This document shows, piece after piece, positions 10,322 to 19,348 of a stretch of 64,000 bases of DNA (position 1 is the stretch's first letter; each line of letters begins with the position of its first letter). The position numbers and the translations under genes are program-made. The notes below the pieces were generated by a model. That model ran no database searches, was not told where the DNA came from, and saw nothing but the letters and a program-made list of their open reading frames with translations. The DNA comes from Variovorax sp. PBL-H6 (GTDB lineage Bacteria > Pseudomonadota > Gammaproteobacteria > Burkholderiales > Burkholderiaceae_C): positions 1,984,001 to 2,048,000 of the forward strand of contig NZ_LR594659.1 of assembly GCF_901827155.1 (NCBI RefSeq), in the 5' to 3' direction.

Positions 10322-11719
10322 ATGACTGTTCGCACCCGCATCGCGCCGTCCCCCACGGGCTTCCTCCACCTCGGCACGGCTCGCACCGCGCTCTACTCGT
10401 GGGCCTATGCGCGCCACCACGGCGGCCAGTTCGTGCTGCGCATCGAGGACACCGACGTCGCCCGCTCCACGCAGGAGTCGGTCGAGCAGATCCTCGCCTC
10501 CATGCACTGGCTGGGGCTGGACTATGACGAGGGTCCGGTCTACCAGATGCAGCGGCTCGACAGATACCGCGAAGTCGTCGAGCAGATGCTGGCCGCCGGC
10601 ACGGCCTACCGCTGCTACTGCACGCCCGCCGAGCTCGACGCCATGAAGGAGGCGCAGCGCGCGCGCGGCGAGAAGGCGCTCTACGACGGCCGCTGGCGCC
10701 CTGCGCAGGGCAAGGTACTGCCGCCTGTTCCGGAAGGCGTGCCGCCGGTGATCCGCTTCTGCAATCCGCCAGATGGCGACGTGAGCTGGGACGACCTCGT
10801 CAAGGGCCCGATCACCATCAACAACCGGGAAATCGACGACCTCATCATCGTGCGCGCCGACGGTGTGCCGACGTACAACTTCGCGGTGGTGGTGGACGAC
10901 TGGGACATGGGCATCTCGCATGTGTTCCGCGGCGACGAGCACATCAACAACACGCCCTGGCAAATCAACATCTTCCGCGCGCTCGGCGCGCCGTTGCCGC
11001 AGTTCGGCCATGTGCCCGTGATCCTCGGCGAGGACGGGCAAAAGCTCTCGAAGCGCCGCGGTGCCGTCAGCGTCACGGCCTACGAGGAGGGCGGCTACCT
11101 GCCCGAGGCGATGCTCAACTACCTCGCACGGCTGGGCTGGAGTCATGGCGACGAAGAGCTGTTCACGCGCGAGCAGATGGTGGCGTGGTTCGACGGCACG
11201 CATCTGTCGAAGAGCCCCGCGCAGTGGGATGCAGCCAAGCTCGCATGGGTGAACGCGCAGTACATCAAGGCCAAGCCTGATGCGGAGCTTGCGCTGCTCG
11301 TTGCCGCGCAATTGCACAAGCGCGGCATCGAGTCCGACGACAGGCTTGCGGCGATCTGCGCGCTGTTCAAAGACCGCTGCGACACGACGGTGACCTTGGC
11401 CAATTGGGCGGCCGCCTTCTACGCGGACGTGCAGCCCAGCGACGCCGATCGTGCGCAGCATCTGACCGATGCCGTTCGCCCCGCGATTGCCGCGCTGGCC
11501 GACAAGCTCGCCACCGTGGCGTGGGACAAGGCATCGATCACCGCGGCGATCAAGGAAGTGCTGGCTGCGCAGGGCCTCAAGATGCCAGCGCTGGCCATGC
11601 CCGTGCGCGTGCTCGTGATGGGCACGGCGCAGACGCCGTCGCTCGATGCCGTGCTCGCACTCTTCTCTCGTGAAGAAATTTTGAAGCGGCTACAGAGGCA
11701 TGAAATTTCGACGCTATAA
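10322..11719 (+). CDS. gltX: Glutamyl-tRNA synthetase
   Basis: The 465-aa class I aminoacyl-tRNA synthetase has a HIGH-type motif [14 protein letters not shown] (about residues 9-22) and a KMSKS-type motif [11 protein letters not shown] (about 240-250). The full anticodon-binding C-terminal domain is present, so this is a GluRS and not the shorter YadB/GluQ form. The stop codon overlaps the -10 box of the downstream tRNA operon, which includes its own substrate tRNA-Glu. Confidence 0.97.
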   Translation: MTVRTRIAPSPTGFLHLGTARTALYSWAYARHHGGQFVLRIEDTDVARSTQESVEQILASMHWLGLDYDEGPVYQMQRLDRYREVVEQMLAAGTAYRCYCTPAELDAMKEAQRARGEKALYDGRWRPAQGKVLPPVPEGVPPVIRFCNPPDGDVSWDDLVKGPITINNREIDDLIIVRADGVPTYNFAVVVDDWDMGISHVFRGDEHINNTPWQINIFRALGAPLPQFGHVPVILGEDGQKLSKRRGAVSVTAYEEGGYLPEAMLNYLARLGWSHGDEELFTREQMVAWFDGTHLSKSPAQWDAAKLAWVNAQYIKAKPDAELALLVAAQLHKRGIESDDRLAAICALFKDRCDTTVTLANWAAAFYADVQPSDADRAQHLTDAVRPAIAALADKLATVAWDKASITAAIKEVLAAQGLKMPALAMPVRVLVMGTAQTPSLDAVLALFSREEILKRLQRHEISTL

Positions 11720-11720
11720 T
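11715..11720 (+). promoter_or_regulatory. Perfect -10 hexamer TATAAT for the tRNA operon
   Basis: TATAAT overlaps the TAA stop of gltX and lies 20 bp before the first base of tRNA-Ala, leaving a leader of about a dozen bases. No good TTGACA-like -35 box is visible at 16-18 bp, so the promoter may be an extended or weak -35 type. Read-through from gltX is also possible. Confidence 0.55.
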
Positions 11721-11739
11721 TCGAGGCTCGACGCCCACA

Positions 11740-11815
<76 letters not shown>

Positions 11816-11867
11816 TCTGGAAGTCGAGACAACCAAGCGTTGATCGCAACGCGGTTCTTAGGTTTAC

Positions 11868-11943
11868 GACCCTATCGTCTAGAGGCCTAGGACACCACCC
11901 TTTCACGGTGGCTACCGGGGTTCGAATCCCCGTAGGGTCGCCA
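11868..11943 (+). tRNA. tRNA-Glu (anticodon TTC)
   Basis: The gene is 76 bases with encoded CCA. The acceptor stem GACCCTA pairs with TAGGGTC, the anticodon loop is CTTTCAC with TTC at 11902-11904, and the T-arm is GGGGTTCGAATCCCC. It sits just downstream of gltX, the synthetase that charges it. Confidence 0.98.
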
Positions 11944-12012
11944 GTTTTCACGCAAGTGAAGAAGGCACAAGTCGGCAGCACTTGGCTCTATCCGAGCGAA
12001 CGCAGCCTACCA

Positions 12013-12089
12013 GGAGTGGTAGTTCAGTTGGTTAGAATACCGGCCTGTCACGCCGGGGGTCGCGGGTTCGAGTCCCGTCCACTCCGCCA
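12013..12089 (+). tRNA. tRNA-Asp (anticodon GTC)
   Basis: The gene is 77 bases with encoded CCA. The acceptor stem GGAGTGG pairs with CCACTCC, the anticodon loop carries GTC at 12047-12049, and the T-arm is GCGGGTTCGAGTCCCG. It is very close to the E. coli tRNA-Asp sequence. It is the last tRNA of the operon. Confidence 0.98.
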
Positions 12090-12094
12090 AACAC

Positions 12095-12130
12095 AAGCCC
12101 CTGTAGCAGCCCCTGCCACAGGGGCTTTTT
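12095..12130 (+). terminator. Intrinsic terminator of the tRNA operon
   Basis: A nine-base stem, AGCCCCTGT pairing with ACAGGGGCT, encloses a 13-base loop and is followed directly by a T run. It starts 6 bp after the tRNA-Asp CCA. Confidence 0.9.
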
Positions 12131-12912
12131 GTTTGGGTTCCTGCCCGCCGGTAGAACGCGGACCGCGGCTGCCCATGGTTTTGCCCATGTTCTAGTTCTT
12201 GCGCAGGTACCGCCGGCCGCGCAAGCGCCGACCGACGCCGTGGGCAATCCCACGGCATCAATAATCCACGCTTGAGATTCAAGCCATAAAACCGTCCGTG
12301 GAAACGGGGCAAGTCAGGCACAGTTGGGGTGGCTGGGATGGCGACCGGTCCCTGAAGGGGACCTCTCACAGGTCACGGTCAGCTGGAACGGAGCATAGAC
12401 GCGTCGCGAGGCTGGAATTGTTGGAATGATTCAGGGCGTCCGCTGTAGGCCGAGGCCATGTGGAAACGGCCTTTGACTTGTGAGTATCCTGAACGCGCGG
12501 TGCACTTTCGTCGCGTCATGACGACGGGTTTGGAGATCCCTCGTCTCAAGATCGTGGCCAACGGATCACGCCGGCGCCGCGAGCTTCGGCGCAGCTTGGG
12601 CGTGTGCGACGAAGAAAGACAGGTCCTGCTCGTTCTATCCTCACGGCCACGGATCCTTTGCGGTCTGGGCGCGATCGGCTACCTTCTTGGGCTCCTTGCG
12701 AGGCGCGATGGGCGTCAATGGCTCGGGACGTCTCCATCCGGCTGCATGGTTGGAGCCTTCTTGGACCGGCACGCTCGCACCTCAACAAATTCTTGATCGT
12801 GGAGGGAACGGCCTGTGGACGTGGTCGATTCCGATCGGATGGAGCAGCAGCTTGCCAGCCAGCTTCGCTGGCTTGTGAACGCCGATTCGCCCCTCGCTTC
12901 AGCCTTTCTCGC
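12131..12912. other. Gene-poor stretch after the tRNA operon
   Basis: No gene is convincing in these about 780 bases. Two weak traces were seen. A GTG-started minus-strand frame at 12641-12772 would encode 43 residues ending APRKEPKKVADRAQTAKDPWP. A plus-strand frame from 12815 starts (V)DVVDSDRMEQQLASQL and looks protein-like for about 40 residues before running antisense into the next gene. Neither has a homologue I recognise. No tRNA-derived direct repeat or integrase was found, so an old island insertion at tRNA-Asp remains speculation. Confidence 0.5.
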
Positions 12913-13329
12913 TTACGCGGTCGGGATCTCGCCATCTATGCGCCACGGCAAGCTTGGATCCTCGCCGACCAATATCAGCGCAGCGCGGTACGCAGCCCCC
13001 GCTGCGGCACGGATTTCATCGACCAGCAGGCGCAGGCGCTGCGCGCGATCCTTTGGCGAGAGGTAGGCCGGCTCGTGCATGAGGCGCTGCGTCACCTTCA
13101 GCAGCATGGCCGAGGACGTCAGGCAAAAGTGTATCGCTGAGCGCTCCCGTGACGCGTTATTGGCTTCCTCGACCCTGCGGATTGCCGTCTCCTTCGCCGG
13201 CGCTGGCAATTCACCAAGATTAGTGGGGCCAGACCATGGGGCGAACTCATGGTCGCCGTAGCGCCCATCGAGTATCAGTTCGATCGCGTGAAGAGCCCGT
13301 TCGATCTCGAGCATCTCGGATGTTTTCAT
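12913..13329 (-). CDS. Hypothetical protein, alpha-helical
   Basis: The start at 13329 gives a 138-aa product beginning MKTSEMLEIERALHAIELIL. It is predicted largely helical, with a basic-acidic heptad-like pattern and no signal peptide or membrane segment. I do not recognise the family. The amphipathic pattern and absence of low-complexity sequence suggest a real gene, but no strong ribosome-binding site is visible upstream. It stands alone in a gene-poor stretch between the tRNA operon and a decayed MocR gene, where accessory genes are plausible. Confidence 0.5.
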   Translation of the reverse strand: MKTSEMLEIERALHAIELILDGRYGDHEFAPWSGPTNLGELPAPAKETAIRRVEEANNASRERSAIHFCLTSSAMLLKVTQRLMHEPAYLSPKDRAQRLRLLVDEIRAAAGAAYRAALILVGEDPSLPWRIDGEIPTA

Positions 13330-13491
13330 TTGGAACTTCCATACCCGCGACTGTCGTAGCGGCCACGTGCCGCACAAATGCGCTCAGTCGGCCCGGGTCA
13401 ATGAGATCGATTGTCGGCAGTCCAATCTGCGCCGAACAGTGTCAGTTCGTGCGAACTTGACCGGGCCACGATGCAGCGTCAGGACTACGAA

Positions 13492-13882
13492 TCAGTTTGT
13501 GGAAAGTTGAGTCACCAATTCGCCGACAGTACGCAGTGCCGAAGCGAAGCGTGGGTCCGCGCCATCGCCAAAGTTGATGCGTACGCAATGCGTGAAGCAC
13601 CGGTCGGTCGAGAAGATCTGTCCCGGTGCCAGGGTGATGTTGCATGCGAGCGCGAGCCGATGCAGCGCCAGCGCGTCAACGCTTCTCGGCAGCTGAAGCC
13701 ACAGGAAATAGCCGCCTTCCGGGCTGGAGGCGCGCGTCGCTCGCGAGAAGCACTCGCGGACGGCGTCCATCGCGGCAGCCTTGTAGCCGGCCAGCGTCGC
13801 CCGCGGCAAGGGGCTCGGGAAGGCAGAGCCCAGCGGCACGCGAGTTGGGCATTCCGGACGAGCGGATCAAGTCGATGACGAG
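13492..13882 (-). pseudogene. Remnant of a second MocR/PdxR-type aminotransferase-like regulator
   Basis: Reading on the minus strand, LVIDLIRSSGMPNSR (13882 downward) matches the linker of the intact neighbour (LVFELLGPMARREFA). After a frame change near 13850 the sequence continues as PLGSAFPSP, again matching the neighbour (PLGSAFLSP). It then jumps directly to LAGYKAAAMDAV and a full C-terminal end containing EGGYFLWLQLP, CVRINFGDGADPRF and ALRTVGELV. About 240 residues of the aminotransferase core, including the PLP lysine region, are missing. There is no HTH domain. Moderate divergence from the intact copy argues for an old paralogue and not a fresh duplicate. Confidence 0.75.
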
Positions 13883-13914
13883 GAGGGCGCCGATCGGAGA
13901 ATGGAGTTTTTGCT

Positions 13915-15363
13915 TCAGTGCCGTCCGTCTGCCAACGCATCACAACTCGCCACACACTGCGTCGCGAGTGCGCCGACGGTCTTCAATGCGGGCACAAAGC
14001 GCGGGTCGCCGCCATGGCCGTAATTCAGCCGCACGCAGTTCTTGAAGCGCCTGGCGGCAGAAAACAGCGGCCCCGGCGACAGGCTGATACCGCGTTCTCT
14101 CGCGAGCGCGTGCAGTTCGATCGTGTCAACGGCGATGGGCAGTTCGAGCCATAAGAAATAGCCGCCATCCGGCACCGTCATGCGCGTGCCGGCGGGGAAG
14201 TGCGTCTGCACGGCCTCAATGGCCACGGCCAGGTAGCCGGCTAGCGCCTTGCGCATGCGCCGCAGGTGCCGGTCGTAGCCGCCCTGGTCGAGGTAGGCCG
14301 CGATGGCGGCCTCCGCAGGGATGGCCGGCGAGAGCGTGTACATAAGACGCATCTGCTCGATCTTCGCTGCAAAGCGTCCGCCCGCCACCCAGCCGACGCG
14401 GTAGCCGGGCGCCAGACACTTGGAGAAGGAACCGCAATTCATTACCAGGCCTTCGGTGTCGAAGGCCTTGGCCGGCAGTGGCTTCTTCGCGCCGAAATAG
14501 AGTTCAGCATAGACGTCGTCCTCGATCAGCGGAATCGCATGCTTCGCGAGCAGGGCGACCAGCGCTTTCTTGCGATCCTCGGGCATCGAACTGCCCAGAG
14601 GATTCTGGAAGCTGGTCATGAGCCAGCAAGCCGCGACGCGCTGGCGTTCGAGTGCCGCGGCCAGCGCGTCGATGTCGATGCCCTGGGACGGCGAGGTCGC
14701 AACCTCAAGCGAGCGCAGATGCAGGCGCTCGAGCGCCTGCAGCGCCGCGTAGAAGGTGGGCGACTCCACCACGACGACGTCCCCGGGCTGCGTGACTGCC
14801 TGCAGGCTCAAGTTCATTCCTTCCAAACCGCCATTGGTCAGCACCAGCTCCGTGGCCTCGACGGCGATGCCGTCCATCGCGTACCGCAGCCCAATGTGGC
14901 GGCGCAGCGCCTCGTTGCCGTGCGCCAGGTCCTCGATCAGGCGCCAAGGATCGAAGTCGCGCATCTCGGTCCAGAGGTGCCGCGCGAGTCGCGTGAGCGG
15001 GCACAGCGATGGACTCAGGAAGGCCGAGCCGAGCGGAGCGAATTCGCGGCGCGCCATGGGACCCAGCAGCTCGAAGACGAGCTGGCCGATGTCCACGCTC
15101 CTGGCTCTTCCATCGGACCTCGAATCCGCCGGCGCCTGCAGCTTGGCGGGGGCGAGGCCTGGCTTCACGTAATACCCGGAGCGGGGGCGCGCCTCGATCA
15201 GGCCGCGCGCTTCCAGCAGGTAGTAAGCCTCGAAGACAGTGCTGCGGCTGAGGCCGCGCGCGGCGCTCGTGGCCCGCACGGAGGGCAGGCGGTCGCCGGG
15301 CCGCAGCATGCCGGTGCGGATCAGTTCGGCAATTTCGTTCGCACAGCGTTCGTATAGCTTCAT
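13915..15363 (-). CDS. MocR/PdxR family transcriptional regulator (GntR HTH fused to aminotransferase-like domain)
   Basis: The start at 15363 gives 482 residues. An N-terminal winged helix of GntR type (MKLYERCANEIAELI, then RPGDRLPSVRATSA and STVFEAYYLLEARGLI) is followed by a fold-type I aminotransferase domain with SFSKCLAPGYRVGW, where the Lys binds PLP. MocR proteins sense PLP or amino compounds and usually regulate a divergent or adjacent gene. Here the upstream divergent space leads towards the alpha/beta hydrolase and Bug genes. An alternative ATG at 15390 would add nine residues. The RBS lies within a short hairpin. Confidence 0.88.
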   Translation of the reverse strand: MKLYERCANEIAELIRTGMLRPGDRLPSVRATSAARGLSRSTVFEAYYLLEARGLIEARPRSGYYVKPGLAPAKLQAPADSRSDGRARSVDIGQLVFELLGPMARREFAPLGSAFLSPSLCPLTRLARHLWTEMRDFDPWRLIEDLAHGNEALRRHIGLRYAMDGIAVEATELVLTNGGLEGMNLSLQAVTQPGDVVVVESPTFYAALQALERLHLRSLEVATSPSQGIDIDALAAALERQRVAACWLMTSFQNPLGSSMPEDRKKALVALLAKHAIPLIEDDVYAELYFGAKKPLPAKAFDTEGLVMNCGSFSKCLAPGYRVGWVAGGRFAAKIEQMRLMYTLSPAIPAEAAIAAYLDQGGYDRHLRRMRKALAGYLAVAIEAVQTHFPAGTRMTVPDGGYFLWLELPIAVDTIELHALARERGISLSPGPLFSAARRFKNCVRLNYGHGGDPRFVPALKTVGALATQCVASCDALADGRH

Positions 15364-15365
15364 GG

Positions 15366-15382
15366 CTCCGCCTGAAGCGGAG
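15366..15382 (-). promoter_or_regulatory. Hairpin overlapping the ribosome-binding site of the MocR gene
   Basis: On the coding strand CTCCGC-TTCAG-GCGGAG forms a six-pair GC-rich stem with a five-base loop, ending two bases before the ATG at 15363. The purine-rich right arm is the only Shine-Dalgarno-like sequence for that start, so the stem would hide it. This could be translational control or simply chance in GC-rich DNA. Confidence 0.4.
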
Positions 15383-15480
15383 TCACCCAACCAGGCTGCT
15401 CCATGTGCAGAAGGCGCCGGACGATTTTGGCACGCAAGCCCTTCAAGGCGGGCACTGTTTCGATGAGAAGCTGCCGGCGC

Positions 15481-16275
15481 TCAGCGTGGACTGCCCTGCG
15501 GGGAGTTGCCGTATACGACTGGGAATGGTTGCTGTCGCCCATGCGGATGCTGCAGTCGCGTCGCGAGGAACTCGATCAAGTCGAACAGCTGCAACCCCGA
15601 TGGGTCGACGTGCCCGCCCTGGTACACGGCCAGCTGTTTCTCCGGGCTCGCCAGCGCTTCGTAGATCTCCACCTGTCCTTCGGGCGTGAAGAACTCGTCG
15701 TCCTGCTTCTGCTGGAACAGTACCGGAATCGACACGCGGCGGGCGTCGTCCACCAGACGCCGGCTGTTGATCCGGCTGGTGCCCCACATGCCCAGCACCG
15801 CGGCCCGGATGCGGGGCTCGGCCGCCACGAAGGGAAGCCCGTACGCCGTGCCCATCGAAATCCCGTACCAGCCGATCGCAGCGGGATCGACCTCGGGCAT
15901 GCGGCACAGTTCGTCCAACGTAGCGCGCCAGTCGGCGACCATGGGTTCCACGGAGCCCCCCTCGGCCCAGAGCGCCCGGAATTCACTGCGGACCTGTTCG
16001 CCATCGGCCGGGCTGGCCCGGCGTTCCCCGTGCACCGGTCCGTCGATTGCGGCGACCACGAAGCCGTGCAGGCGCACCAGCGGCAACGCCGCATCGAGCA
16101 CCAGCTGCGAAGTCTTGTGGCCGCTGCCACCATGGCCCATCAGGACCAGCGGCCGGCGGCCGGCGTGCTGCGTGGGCGTCCAAACCACGGCGGGGACCCG
16201 CCGGTCGGCGACATCGATCCAGCGCCGCTGTTCGACGGCTTCGGAATGAGGGGCAGTTGCTTGAGAGGCTGTCAT
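15481..16275 (-). CDS. Alpha/beta hydrolase (dienelactone-hydrolase-like)
   Basis: The start at 16275 gives 264 residues. The fold shows an oxyanion loop LMGHGGSGHKT (about residues 45-55), the nucleophile elbow GWYGISMGTAYG (Ser in GISMG) and a C-terminal GGHVDPSGLQ with the likely catalytic His. It probably acts on a small ester or lactone in the cytoplasm. It is divergent from the Bug binding protein at 16459, with a dyad element between them, suggesting shared control with the transport/thiamine-diphosphate module. Confidence 0.85.
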   Translation of the reverse strand: MTASQATAPHSEAVEQRRWIDVADRRVPAVVWTPTQHAGRRPLVLMGHGGSGHKTSQLVLDAALPLVRLHGFVVAAIDGPVHGERRASPADGEQVRSEFRALWAEGGSVEPMVADWRATLDELCRMPEVDPAAIGWYGISMGTAYGLPFVAAEPRIRAAVLGMWGTSRINSRRLVDDARRVSIPVLFQQKQDDEFFTPEGQVEIYEALASPEKQLAVYQGGHVDPSGLQLFDLIEFLATRLQHPHGRQQPFPVVYGNSPQGSPR

Positions 16276-16321
16276 GCTCCGATTGTTGAGCCCCAGCGAT
16301 GGGATTCGACATGTTCTGACC

Positions 16322-16349
16322 CCATGTGCGCATAAGCGCGCAGACATGG
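16322..16349. promoter_or_regulatory. Dyad element in the divergent hydrolase/Bug promoter region
   Basis: CCATGT and ACATGG form the outer arms and GCGC-ATAA-GCGC the inner arms, within 28 bp between two divergent genes. It could be the operator of the LysR or MocR regulator nearby. Assignment is inferred from position only. Confidence 0.4.
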
Positions 16350-16458
16350 CGAAAGCCGAATGAAGCTCTGATACTTCGGCCCCACCCGATGCGCCCGGCG
16401 CAGCCCACTCCCGCCGGCCGCCGAGCCCCTTTTTTGCCCGAGTCCGGAAGACAAACCC

Positions 16459-17421
16459 ATGCAAACCAAGAAGACCGTCACGGCCCTTGCCCTCGCGTTC
16501 GCGAGCACGCTCGCCGCCGCCAACTGGCCGTCGCAGCCGATCCGCCTGATCGTTCCCTACGCGCCCGGCGGCGGCAACGACAGCATCAGCCGCCTGGTGG
16601 CCAAGCAGCTGGAGGAAAAGCTCAAGGTCAGCGTGGTGGTGGACAACAAGGGCGGCGCCAACGGCACGATCGGCATGAACCTGCTGAAGCAGGCCAAGCC
16701 CGACGGCTACACCCTCGGCACCGTGCCGTCCGGCCCCTTCGACGTGAATCCCACGCTGATGGGAAGCGTTCCCTACGATCCGGCCAAGGACTTCACGTAT
16801 ATCGGCCCGATGGTGAAGTTCCCGCTGTTCCTCGCGGTCTCTTCCTCTGCAGGCGTGAAGACCCTGCCGGAGCTGATCGCCAAGGCCAAGGCGCAACCCG
16901 GCCACGTCACCTACAGCTCGGCCGGCATCGGCAACAGCACGCACCTGGCCGGCGCTCTGCTCGCTCATGCCACCGGCACCCAGATGACGCACGTCGCCTA
17001 TCGGGGCACGGGCCCGGCTGCCGTGGCGGTGCTTTCGGGCGAGGTCACCTTCACCTTCGGTTCCGGTCCCTCGATCCTCGAATACGTCAACAGCGGCAAG
17101 GTCATCGGTCTCGGCGTGTCCGAGCTGACACGGCTGGAAACGGAGGCCAAGACCCCAACCATCGCGGAGCAGGGCGTTCAAGGCTTCGAGGCCTCGTCCT
17201 GGGCCGGTATCGTCGCGCCGGCGGGCCTGCCGCCGGCCATCGCCGACAAGCTGACCAAGGCCTTGCGCGAAGTGATGGAGAACCCGGCTTTCCGCAAGCA
17301 GGTCACCGCCCGCGGCATGGTGCCGCTCTCCGGCAACGGCCAGGACTTCGAGGCGATGGTGAAGAAGGACGCCCAGAAGTGGGGCAAGCTGATCACCTCC
17401 GCCAACATCAAGGCGGAGTAG
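16459..17421 (+). CDS. Bug-family tripartite tricarboxylate transporter substrate-binding protein
   Basis: The 320-aa periplasmic protein has a signal peptide (residues 1-21, ending AAA) and the Bug-family start WPSQPIRLIVPYAPGGGND. The IGPMVKFP and YSSAGIGNSTHLAG blocks follow. Bug proteins bind small carboxylates; most are orphans without membrane subunits, as here. It precedes a thiamine-diphosphate enzyme by 117 bp, so its ligand may be that enzyme's substrate or a precursor. Confidence 0.93.
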   Translation: MQTKKTVTALALAFASTLAAANWPSQPIRLIVPYAPGGGNDSISRLVAKQLEEKLKVSVVVDNKGGANGTIGMNLLKQAKPDGYTLGTVPSGPFDVNPTLMGSVPYDPAKDFTYIGPMVKFPLFLAVSSSAGVKTLPELIAKAKAQPGHVTYSSAGIGNSTHLAGALLAHATGTQMTHVAYRGTGPAAVAVLSGEVTFTFGSGPSILEYVNSGKVIGLGVSELTRLETEAKTPTIAEQGVQGFEASSWAGIVAPAGLPPAIADKLTKALREVMENPAFRKQVTARGMVPLSGNGQDFEAMVKKDAQKWGKLITSANIKAE

Positions 17422-17538
17422 CCGCCGCTTCCGCTCCCTGCGCGCGCCCTTGAGCCGCGCACCCTCCGCCCTCCCGCATGCCGCCCACGCAGCTCGCCTG
17501 CCGGGCGTGGACTACCGCACACCCAAGCAAAGCAAGCC

Positions 17539-19251
17539 ATGACAAACCCATCACAGGTCCAAGTACCGCAGAACGCCGCCACGCCAGGCAAGAAAGCCTC
17601 GACGTGGATGGCCGAACAGATCGCCAACGCCGGCGTCAGCCACGTCTTCTTCCTTGAAGCCATCCTGCGCGACACGCTCAACGAGCTGCGCCGCATGGGC
17701 GTGCGGACCATCCTGCCGCACACGGAAAAGGCCGCGGCGTACATGGCCGACGGCTACGCCCGCGTGGCGGGCAAGCCGGGCCTGTGCTGGGCGCAGTCGG
17801 TGGGCGCGGCCAACCTGGCCGCCGGCCTGCAGGACGCGTGGCTCGCACGCACGCCGCTGATCGCGATAACCGGCCGCAAACCGGTGGCGGACCAGGACCG
17901 CAACCCCTACCAGGAGATCGACCACGCCAAGGCGTTCTCCGCGGTCACCCGTCATTCGGGCAACGTCACCCGCGCAGAGGATCTGCCCCGTCTGCTGGCG
18001 AATGCCTGGCGCACTGCGCTGGCCGGCGTGCCGCGCCCCGTGCACCTGGACGTGGCAGGCCTGATGGCCGAATACCTGGAGCCGTCGTTGCTGGACGATG
18101 CCAACGTCCCGGCCGATCTTCTCAAGGGCATCACACGGCCGGTGCAAGCCGCCGCGGCCCATCAGCTCGAAAGAGCGGCAGCGGCGATCCGCGGTGCGCG
18201 CAAGGTGGTCATCGTCGCCGGCAGCGATGCGCTCGCGGCCGGCGCCGGCCCTGCCATCCTGGCGCTGGCAAGCCAGCTGGGCGCGCCGGTGGCGACCACG
18301 GTGGGCGCACGCGCCATCATTGCGACGACGCACCCGCTGGCCATCGGGACGGTCGGCAGCTACGGCATGGCTGTCACCAACCGCGTGGTGCACGAAGCCG
18401 ATCTGGTGTTGGTGGTGGGCGCTCAGCTCAGCGACCAGAACACGCATGCCTGGCGCATCCCGGCCGCCCGCCAGGGCCTGGTGCAAATCGATGCCGATGC
18501 CACCGAAGCCGGGCGCGTCTATCCGAACGCGGTGCCGGTGATCGGCGACCCGCGCCTCGCCGTGGAGGCGCTCGCGCCGCTGCTCGAGAATTACCGCTCG
18601 GACGAAGGCTTCGCACGGCAGGCCGAGCTGGCCATGCAGGCCTGGCGCCGCGAAGTGTCTGCGATGCAGACCAGCGGCGAGACACCGATCCGCGTGGAAC
18701 GGCTGTGCGCCGAGATCGGCGACGTGCTGCCCGACGACGGCATCCTGGTGGCCGACACCGGCTACTCGGCGATCTGGAGCTGCACGCACATCGAGTACAA
18801 GGCCCGCCAGACCTACCTGCGCGCGGCCGGTTCTCTGGGCTGGTCCTTCCCCGCGGCGCTGGGCGCCAAGTGCGCGGCGCCCGACCGCAAGGTCGTGTGC
18901 TTCAACGGCGATGGCGCGTTCTACTATCACATGGCCGAGATCGAAACGGCCCTGCGCTACGACCTGCCGATCACCGTGGTGATCAACAACAATTCGGGTT
19001 TCGGCCAGGACGCCTGCAACATGGTGGCCAAGGGCATGCCGATCGAGCAGGTGCGCGCCCTCGCCGCCTTCGAGCCCACCGATTTCGCGGCGATCGCGCG
19101 CTCCTTCGGCGCCAACGGCGTGCGCGTGACCGAGCCGGGACAGCTGCAGGGGGCGCTGCAGGATGCGATGAGTGCGACCCGGCTGACGGTGGTCGACGTG
19201 GCGACCGACTTTCTCTGCCGAGCCCCCGATCCCTGGGCGCCAGCGTCCTGA
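17539..19251 (+). CDS. Thiamine-diphosphate-dependent enzyme, acetolactate-synthase-like
   Basis: The 570-aa protein has the three domains of the AHAS/POX family. The Pyr domain carries the activating Glu in LPHTEKAAAYMADGYAR (about residues 56-72). A central domain (about 195-330) follows, then a PP domain with GDGAFYYHMAEIETALR ending in the NNNSGF Mg/ThDP motif. The N-terminus lacks a herbicide-type AHAS signature and no small subunit gene is adjacent. A degradative decarboxylase or lyase is therefore more likely than an isoleucine/valine enzyme. The exact substrate is unknown. It is flanked by a Bug protein and a LysR regulator. Confidence 0.88.
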   Translation: MTNPSQVQVPQNAATPGKKASTWMAEQIANAGVSHVFFLEAILRDTLNELRRMGVRTILPHTEKAAAYMADGYARVAGKPGLCWAQSVGAANLAAGLQDAWLARTPLIAITGRKPVADQDRNPYQEIDHAKAFSAVTRHSGNVTRAEDLPRLLANAWRTALAGVPRPVHLDVAGLMAEYLEPSLLDDANVPADLLKGITRPVQAAAAHQLERAAAAIRGARKVVIVAGSDALAAGAGPAILALASQLGAPVATTVGARAIIATTHPLAIGTVGSYGMAVTNRVVHEADLVLVVGAQLSDQNTHAWRIPAARQGLVQIDADATEAGRVYPNAVPVIGDPRLAVEALAPLLENYRSDEGFARQAELAMQAWRREVSAMQTSGETPIRVERLCAEIGDVLPDDGILVADTGYSAIWSCTHIEYKARQTYLRAAGSLGWSFPAALGAKCAAPDRKVVCFNGDGAFYYHMAEIETALRYDLPITVVINNNSGFGQDACNMVAKGMPIEQVRALAAFEPTDFAAIARSFGANGVRVTEPGQLQGALQDAMSATRLTVVDVATDFLCRAPDPWAPAS

Positions 19252-19348
19252 GCGGGGCGGCGCGACCCGCACGGGCCGCGCAAGCATGACAGCTAGAATC
19301 GCCGGCCGCCAGCAGCGGTCGATGACCGTGGCGCGCCTCGACCCTGCC

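Noticed and set aside
12815..13066. Plus-strand frame starting DVVDSDRMEQQLASQL
   Set aside because: Protein-like for about 40 residues but it then runs antisense through the hypothetical gene at 12913-13329, with no RBS or recognised homologue.
17539..19251. ilvB acetolactate synthase large subunit
   Set aside because: No regulatory small subunit gene or ilvC is adjacent, and the context is catabolic (Bug protein, LysR, cupin).
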